Shown: piece by piece, positions 16,502-24,200 of the stretch
How positions within the stretch are numbered: the stretch's first letter is position 1
Layout: the number at the start of each line of letters is the position of its first letter
Assembly: GCA_039029315.1 (NCBI GenBank)
Contig: JBCCGK010000033.1
Span: forward strand, 37,214-101,213
Source of the DNA: JBCCCJ01 sp039029315
Lineage (GTDB): Bacteria > Bacteroidota > Bacteroidia > J057
DNA length: 64,000 bases
Reading direction: 5' to 3'
Position numbers and translations under genes: made by a program
The notes under the pieces: generated by a model
The model's database searches: none
What the model was told of the DNA's origin: nothing
Seen by the model: the letters and a program-made list of their open reading frames with translations, nothing else

Positions 16502-19432
16502 CTAACTTTTTCCTGTTTTCCTCCAGAAAACAAAGACCAATATGCACGCACTAATGACGAGGAGCAGCAAGAGTGGAGTCATCCATGGATTCCGAAACTG
16601 TAATGGATCATTACTGCCCCAAAGGGTAAAATTAGCCCAAAATCTGGGGTGTCGAAACATGGAATGTCCTTCTGTCAATAATTGTATTTTTGCGAGTCGC
16701 AACGCCTCATCCTTTGACAGACCTTCGGAGAGAAATGCGTAGAATATAGGCATCAAATCTACGGCAACAGCTCCCTGCGCCTCCCATAGACTCAAAACAA
16801 CAGATCGACTTCCAGCATATTGGAAGGAACGAGCCAGACTTAAGACCCCTTCTCCTGAATGATTGACCCCATATCCAGTATGGCAAGCACTCAGTGTGAT
16901 CAATTCTGCCTGAATATCCAGATTGTACAATTCATAGGCATATACATTGCCATCATGGAGGCTATCTGATTGAAGGACCAGTCTGGAAAGTGCTGGATTG
17001 TCTTCATCATAAAAGCCATGGGTAGCCATATGGAGAATCGAGGTGCCAGAAGTTTGGCTCAAAAATGCCGTTTCGGTCGCTTTGTTCCCTTGAAATATTG
17101 AGCCACCCACTTGATCCTGGATGCGGAGAATTTCTTTCTCGGCATATAACAATTTTAAGGCTCCATCAAACTCCGGAGCAAATCCAGCGACTTGCATGAA
17201 GGAGGAAGAGGGCTTCTGTTGGGTGGATAAACCTTGCCAGGAATGACTGTATCTGATTCGATGCGAGCTGAGTAAGTAAGGAGGGAAATCTTGGGACATA
17301 GAGGGCTCGGATGTCTGATTTCTCACCAATACTTCGAAAGGCAAATAGGAAAGGACTCCATCTGGAACAATGATTAGACCTTTATGTCTGTGCAACATCT
17401 CATCAGGCAACTGCGCAAAAAGATCCTGAAATACACGATGGGACATCTCTTCAAAAGAAGTGCTCAGGCTATCATGTGAAGGAAAATGGTGCAATTGAGA
17501 CAATAGTTCTGCCAGATGCTGTTTTTGCGTGTCGCCCCAGGGAATCATTCGAGCATCCAATCGATCTGCCTGAATCACGAAGACAATGAATCCTTCCTGT
17601 GTTTCAAAAAACTCAATGAGGGCGCTGTTCTCCTCAGCCAGTTCTCGTTGAATGCTTGTGATAGATAAGTTTGGAAATTGGTATTTCAATCGCTGATAAA
17701 CAGGATATGTTTGCTCCAATTGCTGTAGATGGGCCTGCAGATCTTTTTCCTTTTGAAAAAGGAGAGATTTGAGTTGACTGATTTGTGCTGAATCCTGCGA
17801 AGGCGTTAGAGTGGCTTGTTGAAGTTGATTCTGAAAAAAAGTTAACTCCTGCTTAAGCAGTCGTTCATACTCCAATAGACTATCTGGAATGACCGAATGA
17901 TTTTTGGCACGTTGTTCTTGATTGGCTGCATACAAAATAGTCGCTTTACTCTGATCGGCATATGTGAATGCCTGTTCTATGTATTCTTCCGAATGTGTTC
18001 GCTCAGCCAATAAAAGCGCCAATTGAATGGCCTCTCCATAAATGGGTCTTGCCTTTTCACTCCAAAATAAACGAGAGGCATCATACTGATAGCGATCTCT
18101 CATCTCTTCCAGAAGAGACATCATGACCTCATAAGTCTGATGAGCTTCAAGCAGGAGTGAATTCTTGTTTTCGGCCAAAGCATAGGCTTTCTGAGCCTGA
18201 GCATAATGTTGAAGCAGAGAAATGACTTCTTCGGTTTTGAAGGCAAATTGCTCTACCGAAGGCAATGAAAAGATGCCTTTTGTTCGAGGAACCAATAACA
18301 TGCTATCCAGGGCTTTTTGATACGTATGAATGGCTTTTTTCCAGGATTCCTGAGCGGCATAGAGATCTCCCATTTCTCTCAAAACAAAGCCTATCCGGGC
18401 CTTGTTTTCTATCTCTTTTTTCTCTAGCAAGATGCCGAGTTGTCGTTTAAATCCTTGTTCGGCTTGTGTGAAATTTCCCATTTCCCTGTCCAACAAGGCT
18501 TGCTGACCAATCCCGCCCTCAGGGAAATAATATGACTTATTTTCTCCAAGATATTGTCTCTGATATCTCTTGGCCTGGATGAGATTCTGTTCAGCCAGTT
18601 CAAAATCCTTCATCAGGTACTGAATCCAGGCTCTGAATTCATGGATGCGAATCCTTGCTCGTGTCCGATTGAAAGAGGGATGCTCATCCAGAAGATGTTC
18701 AGCTTTCCCAATATAGCTCAGGGCCTGATTATTTTCTGTCATGGATTCATAGACTTCTGCCATATTGAGATAGCAGTAATAGAGTTTGTCCAGGAGATCA
18801 GTATCCATCTCATTTCCCTGGATAGAGGAAGGTCCCAGGATACGCAGACTTTCTTCATAATATTCGATGGCAGCAGAATAGTCTCCTTTCTGAGAAGCAG
18901 TTGATCCCAGATTTCCATAGGTATTGAATAGAGCTCCCTGTCTTTCCACAGAGTCTGACATCTGTCTCATTAGAACGAGAGACTCTTGGTAGATTTGTTC
19001 TGCCTTGGAGAAATTGCCCCGATTGAGGGAATACACAGCGAGATTGTTCATGCAAGTGGCCAGAATCCCATCTGCTGAACTCAGCTGTCCTTCATCGCTA
19101 TAGCTTTGTGCCAGGTCCAGAGAAGAAAACACATATTGTTTGGCCAATTCATATTCCCGATAATGCTCATAGATATTGTAGAGCAGCATATGCGCCAGGG
19201 TATGATCAAAAGCCCTGTTGTTCTCCAACCCAAAATCCCGATAGCCTTCTGCATAATAAATCGCGCTGTCCTTGATGCCGGTATTGAGATGAAAATGGAT
19301 GTATTTTCCCTGAAACCACTCTGCTTGTTGATCCTCCGATTCGGATTGTGCCCTGAGTGGCATAAAAATGACGCATGCCAGCCCGATAAGGCTGACATGC
19401 TTGAACATTCTTTTGATCAATGCTTGATCCAT
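16502..19432 (-). CDS. TPR-CHAT caspase-like protease with C-terminal membrane anchor
   Basis: The 976-aa protein starts with a signal peptide (FKHVSLIGLACVIFMPLRAQ), so the TPR array (about 60-520) should lie outside the cytoplasm. A coiled segment precedes the CHAT domain (about 640-925). The catalytic pair is visible: His805 in ILHMATHGFYD and Cys850 in LITLSACHTGYG, with GEGVLSLARSFQYAGSRSVVLSLW typical of CHAT. A C-terminal span (PLLLLLVISACILVFVFW) followed by RKTGKS anchors it. Cytoplasmic CHAT proteases act in type III-E CRISPR and other defence pathways, but exported TPR-CHAT proteins in Bacteroidota are uncharacterised. The ATG overlaps the stop of the T9SS gene by one base (TAATG), so the two are translationally coupled. 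Confidence 0.9.
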   Translation of the reverse strand: MDQALIKRMFKHVSLIGLACVIFMPLRAQSESEDQQAEWFQGKYIHFHLNTGIKDSAIYYAEGYRDFGLENNRAFDHTLAHMLLYNIYEHYREYELAKQYVFSSLDLAQSYSDEGQLSSADGILATCMNNLAVYSLNRGNFSKAEQIYQESLVLMRQMSDSVERQGALFNTYGNLGSTASQKGDYSAAIEYYEESLRILGPSSIQGNEMDTDLLDKLYYCYLNMAEVYESMTENNQALSYIGKAEHLLDEHPSFNRTRARIRIHEFRAWIQYLMKDFELAEQNLIQAKRYQRQYLGENKSYYFPEGGIGQQALLDREMGNFTQAEQGFKRQLGILLEKKEIENKARIGFVLREMGDLYAAQESWKKAIHTYQKALDSMLLVPRTKGIFSLPSVEQFAFKTEEVISLLQHYAQAQKAYALAENKNSLLLEAHQTYEVMMSLLEEMRDRYQYDASRLFWSEKARPIYGEAIQLALLLAERTHSEEYIEQAFTYADQSKATILYAANQEQRAKNHSVIPDSLLEYERLLKQELTFFQNQLQQATLTPSQDSAQISQLKSLLFQKEKDLQAHLQQLEQTYPVYQRLKYQFPNLSITSIQRELAEENSALIEFFETQEGFIVFVIQADRLDARMIPWGDTQKQHLAELLSQLHHFPSHDSLSTSFEEMSHRVFQDLFAQLPDEMLHRHKGLIIVPDGVLSYLPFEVLVRNQTSEPSMSQDFPPYLLSSHRIRYSHSWQGLSTQQKPSSSFMQVAGFAPEFDGALKLLYAEKEILRIQDQVGGSIFQGNKATETAFLSQTSGTSILHMATHGFYDEDNPALSRLVLQSDSLHDGNVYAYELYNLDIQAELITLSACHTGYGVNHSGEGVLSLARSFQYAGSRSVVLSLWEAQGAVAVDLMPIFYAFLSEGLSKDEALRLAKIQLLTEGHSMFRHPRFWANFTLWGSNDPLQFRNPWMTPLLLLLVISACILVFVFWRKTGKS

Positions 19433-20463
19433 TATTGTTTCAATAGCTTGAGTTGCTTGGTCTCTGTTCCATATTTGAGGCGGAGGATATACATACCGCT
19501 CGGCATGGAGGAGAGTTTGAAGGTCTCATGATGGCTGCCTGCTTCCATGGATTTTTGTGTGAAAACACGCTTCACTACGCGTCCTTGAAGATCAAGAACT
19601 TCTGCTTGGACTTCCTGCTCTTCTGCTAGGTCAAGTTGGACATGGAAAATACCTGTCGATGGATTGGGATAGAGGTCAACTGTTACCTGTTCTTGAGCTG
19701 AAAACCCCATTCTTCCACTTGGTGGCTGTTCCGTTTCGATCGTTAGATCCTGGCATCCTAATTCCTCTGAAAATACGATGTCATCGATAATGACATCCAT
19801 AGAGGCAGTGGTTTGCTGATTCAATACCCAATTCGAAGTAATCCAATCGTCTTCATAGACCGTAGCATTAGCAGTGATCTTTAAGTCAAACACCGATGAC
19901 TGGACGCCTGCCAAATCATTGTCTTCAATGGGGATTTTGACTAGGACCGAGCTTGAATTTGCGATGTATTCCATGTTAGCATCGATATAACAGTTCTGGC
20001 AGTTGGCATCCAACTGACTTTCGGCCGGTTCGCCAAACTTAATGGTATAGCCTTGGAGTTCCGTCCCGGTACTTGGGTCTATCGCCTCAATCTCAAAGGA
20101 AGAAAAATCTACTCTAAATCGTTTATTCGATGCAAGACTTTGTGTCTCGACTGGGATAGAATAGAATACATAAAAGACATCTTCCTCAGAAGCATAAGAG
20201 CAAAATTCATCCGTATTATTTGTCGAATTGTTCCAGCTATATACGCCAGCATTTACACCTGCACAGCTTCCACAACTGGTGACGGTCCATTGAACTCCAT
20301 TTCCACCATTGCCTCCAGGCTTCTTACTGGCCCCTGATGCAGTCGCGCCTCCCAAATTCACGCCAGTCGCCCAAACTGATGAATATCCTGCCGAAAAAAA
20401 CAAGCATCCCAACAGGAGAGAGCAGTAGATTAACACTTGTCGTAAATCGTTCATTGTCTTCAT
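19432..20463 (-). CDS. Secreted protein with type IX secretion C-terminal sorting domain
   Basis: The start is set at ATG 20463 (MKTMNDLRQV), giving 343 aa and a signal peptide that ends near SVWA. An ATG 9 bases later and longer starts to 20496 are alternatives. The mature part begins with a Gly-rich stretch and a Cys-rich segment (SCGSCAGVN, CQNCYID), then beta-rich sequence. The last 80 residues form a T9SS sorting domain: VDLYPNPSTGIFHVQLDL, LDLQGRVVKRV and SGMYILRLKYGTETKQLKLLKQ. The protein should cross the outer membrane by T9SS and be released or attached to the surface. It is the first gene of a two-gene operon with the TPR-CHAT protease, suggesting it is a partner, sensor or substrate. 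Confidence 0.88.
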   Translation of the reverse strand: MKTMNDLRQVLIYCSLLLGCLFFSAGYSSVWATGVNLGGATASGASKKPGGNGGNGVQWTVTSCGSCAGVNAGVYSWNNSTNNTDEFCSYASEEDVFYVFYSIPVETQSLASNKRFRVDFSSFEIEAIDPSTGTELQGYTIKFGEPAESQLDANCQNCYIDANMEYIANSSSVLVKIPIEDNDLAGVQSSVFDLKITANATVYEDDWITSNWVLNQQTTASMDVIIDDIVFSEELGCQDLTIETEQPPSGRMGFSAQEQVTVDLYPNPSTGIFHVQLDLAEEQEVQAEVLDLQGRVVKRVFTQKSMEAGSHHETFKLSSMPSGMYILRLKYGTETKQLKLLKQ

Positions 20464-20537
20464 AGAATTTGATATAAAATGTTCACGTATAATCATATGT
20501 CAAAAAAGAACGGTGATGCGTCCATCAAAGAGCAGTG

Positions 20538-20610
20538 TGCCATTGTGCTTTCCCCCTCCTCTTCACTCCGTCCGTCGACTGAACGAATCGGAGAGGGGAA
20601 GACAATGGCA
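20538..20610. repeat. Inverted repeat upstream of the T9SS-CHAT operon
   Basis: TGCCATTGT (20538-20546) pairs with ACAATGGCA (20602-20610). Inner CTTTCCCC/GGGGAAG and ACTCCG/CGGAG segments extend the stem. It lies 75 bases upstream of the T9SS start on the minus strand, so it could be a terminator for the RHS transcript or part of a structured leader. Confidence 0.5.
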
Positions 20611-20856
20611 GTCAGACTTCCGGCAAGTCTTTGCTGCTTCTAAGATGATGAGTGCTTGTTTGGGCGGCTTTTCTAACCGGAAAGTAGGATTTTTTTTCAT
20701 TTATTTAATATGGAATTTTTAGGAGCTTGGTTAACAGGGGATTGTGAATAAGATTAGATAGAATTTTATTCCCTAGTCTCTCTATGCGAGTACTGATAAT
20801 TATTGAGTGAAGAGATGAGGAAATTGAGGGAAGGGGTCTTCATATTCTTATGCTCG

Positions 20857-20891
20857 CCCCATGCTCGTGCTCGTTTGCAACGGGCGTGGGG
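20857..20891. repeat. G+C-rich hairpin
   Basis: CCCCATGCTCG (20857-20867) pairs with CGGGCGTGGGG (20881-20891), allowing G-U pairs, around a 13-base loop containing CGTTTGCAA. It stands out from AT-rich flanks and may be a small interspersed repeat or a terminator. Confidence 0.45.
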
Positions 20892-21032
20892 GAGATTTCT
20901 TTAGATTGTATTTGGAGATAGATGGATTGATGTTTTCAACAAAAAGGGATTTCGAAATCAATAAAAATTGAAAAGACGACAGAATAGACTGCCGCCTGGG
21001 GTATGTGAATAAACATTTTATTTTCATTATCC

Positions 21033-21220
21033 TGACATAGTTTGACTTTGGCCATTTTATAAACAGAAAATCTCTTATTTCAGCCCGGAAATGGCTTATT
21101 TGAATTAATGAACTTCGCTATTTTTTGGTGATTTTGATTAGTTCTAGTTAAAAAATAGCTGGGGAGTTCATAATAGGAGATTTGGATTTCCATTTTGGCC
21201 AAAGTCAAACTTAAATGTCA
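21033..21220. repeat. Family II MITE-like element, complete
   Basis: AGTTTGACTTTGGCCA (21039-21054) is perfectly inverted at 21196-21211, and TGACAT/ATGTCA (21033-21038, 21215-21220) extend the ends. The 188-base element is AT-rich and non-coding. About 110 bases of its left part recur at 63729-63840. It lies 50 bases past the stop of the RHS toxin-like gene and may have displaced what was there. Confidence 0.75.
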
Positions 21221-21269
21221 TGGAATAATTAAAATATAGAAGCCTAAAAATTGATGACTTTTCTCCTTC

Positions 21270-24200
21270 TTATTTAAATCTTTTATTATTAGGTAATTCC
21301 TCGGGTTTAGCGGGTCTTACCCCTCCTAGTTCATTCTTTCCTTGAACATGTGGGGTTGGGATATCCACTTTTGTTTCACTATTCTTATGAGGAGTTCCTG
21401 GCGAACCATCAAACTTTCCCCCGTCAAACCGATGTGTAGGTCTGTAACGCCCTATTACTGTTTGTTCATATGTTTCGTATTTATAAATGTCGGTATTTTT
21501 ATCACGTTTGAAAGTTGAATGAACTGCAACAGCATCTTCATCGAACTTTAATTTATTTTTCATTTTTCCAGTATTTCTGACGCTGGTTCCATTGTTTAGT
21601 TGTTTTAGGTTTTTCGCAAAATTTGCCCCTTTTCCAATTTTACCAAAAATTCCTCCTAAAGCTACATCCTCTGTAATTTCTTTGAGGCCACTAATAATAC
21701 CTTCTCCCAGTTGGACTGTTTGTCTAGAGGATGCAGGATGGAGGTTTCTTGGGTCAGCTTCAAATTTACCTTGATCTAGTTGCTTTCTTAAGGTCTGTTG
21801 ATCAGTATGTTGTTTGTTTGCATAGAAGTTTTGATGATTTTGTGAAAGACCATTATATGTACCATCAGATGCTGTTGCCCATTGACCATAGCCAATGTGG
21901 ATTGCAGGAACCCCTTCCAATCCATCAAGATCAATCATCCATATAGGACTGTTGCTAGCATATTGATAGGTCGTCAAATAGAAGAAATCCTCAGCCAGCG
22001 GATCCACACTCACAAACCTAGCAATATCCTGTGCATACCATCGAAATCCATAATCATACCAATCCAATCCAAAAGTCTCATCCAACTCCTTTCCATTATA
22101 CAAGTAATTCTGTTCCGGCGCAGCCTGAACTCCACTCGCCTTCGCATGCCGAATTCCAAAAGGATAATACTGATCCACCTGCAAAACCTCAGTCAGGGGA
22201 TCGACATTCCCATCTCCATTCAGGTCAGAAAAACTCAACCGCGTATTGCCCAGATGATCCTTGTGGTAGTATTCATAACGATAGCTGCCTGATCCAAGCG
22301 GCACCACTCTGCCTTCTGCCTGCTGAAAAAACTCCATCACTTGATCTGTATAATGAAAGGCCGTCAGATACTCCTTTGTAGTCGTATTGCCACCATCCAG
22401 GATCGTTTGGCGTAATTTTGTGCCGGCAGCATCATAGATATACTCGATGGTCTGGGTAGGAGAAACCACAACCCGAATTGGCTTGTTGAAATGATTGTAT
22501 TCAACAGTGATGCCCTTGTTTTTGTCTTCGATCAGATTGCCGCTCAGATCATAGACATAATCGGGATCATTGGCCGTAGCGATATGTCCATTCACAAACT
22601 GATCAATATCAGTCGTGTTGTTGACAGCATCTTCTACACCGGTCAGGCGATTCCCTTCTCCATAGCTATAGCTCAAATCATCCATCAATATCGCAGAAGC
22701 TGGTAGACTATTCTGATCTGCTAAGCCACGCCTTTGTAGTCCGAGAATATTGCCATTGAGATCATAACTCAGGCCAGTTACACTAAAATCATCGATGTGC
22801 TGGCTCCAATTTGCAGGAGGCAATTGACCATGATCATCCCGGGCAGCATAGTGGGCCTCGGTGATTCGATCGCTCAGATCATATTGATAGGCATAGCCTT
22901 GTTCCTCCGTATCGAGTGCAGTGTGCCAGATCCAGCCACTGATATTACCATTGTAGAGGGGACTGGCATTGGCATGCAGATCTGTGAAACCCTCGGTATA
23001 TCGCAGTTGCATGCGGAAAAGATCTGTGCCATGCATGCTTTCTCCTATATCGATGGGATTAATGTGTGTCAGCCAATCGCGGAGATTGTAGCGATAATCA
23101 ATGTTTTGTAAGAAACTACTGCCAGCATCTGCAGAGTGGAGGTCCTTGCTGATATTTCGGCCCAATTCATCATAGCTGACTGAAGAAAGAATGATTTCCT
23201 CATCATCTCCATTTCGCTGAGTGCTACGGAGGGGACGGCCTTGTGCATCATAACAGAATCGATTGAGCACATCCACAGCCTCTGATGGACCTTGATGTCT
23301 CAAATGACTCGCCTCAATTTCTCCTGCAAAATTCACCTGAGATGTGCCGATATCTGTTCCATAAAAGGTTTCAGATTGCGTCTGGATCTCCCTTCCATAT
23401 TCATCATAGAATGTGACTGTCCAAAGCCAATCTTTGGGCAGCGTTCCACTATTCAGATCATCCAGGACGCGTGTTTTGACCGCAGTAAGCTGTCCCTGGA
23501 GTTGAAAAGAAGGCGCTCCATTGGCGATGACAGGATCGGGAGAATAGCTGGCATCTGCTGTGCCATCATGGTCAAAATCATAATCATCATAATACGTCAC
23601 CGAATGCACAGCCTCTATCATGGCTTCATGGGGAAAGGCCATTGTATTGGTATAGCCATGATCGGAGTTGTTGATAATCGTTTCAAACAATCGGGACGGA
23701 TCAGGATCGAAATAGGCATCCACGCCAGCTTGTAGATAATTCCGCTTTTGCAGGCCACTTCCTGTGCTAATGATGGCCAGAGTCTTGCCTGTCATGATGG
23801 GGCGGCCAAGTATGTCGAATTTGGTATAAAGCCACTGATCTGTGGCTTCAAGATTGGCGTCTTGTGTCAGAATAGCTCGATCCAGCTTGTCATAAACAAT
23901 ATATGCCCATCCTGCACCGGGGATCTTTTTGGCGATCACTCGGCCACGTGCATCATAGATATATTGGAAAGCCCAATCATCCAGAATCGATTGACTCAGG
24001 GAATATGGAGAAATGGCTAAAGCTGCTTTGTAACCTTCAGGTTGGAGTACATATTTTACCCGTCCAAAAGCATCATAGATATAATGGGTAGTTGCAAAGA
24101 CGCCAGTTTCCATTTCCACCAACTGCTGAATCATTCTGCCCTGAAGATCTGTGTACTGAATGCTTGTCGCACCGTTCTCGTTTGTGGATATGGTTTTGCT

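Larger units (their letters stand above)
20464..21269. other. Intergenic region with two hairpins and a MITE-like element
   Basis: No protein-like frame is present. It carries the 73-base inverted repeat at 20538-20610, a G+C-rich hairpin at 20857-20891 and the family II element at 21033-21220. No immunity gene for the RHS toxin-like protein lies here. Confidence 0.6.

Noticed and set aside
20513..20722. Possible immunity gene (69 codons, plus strand) for the RHS toxin-like protein
   Set aside because: The frame is on the opposite strand, lies over an inverted repeat, and its composition (PPPLHSVRRLNESERG) does not look like a conserved protein.
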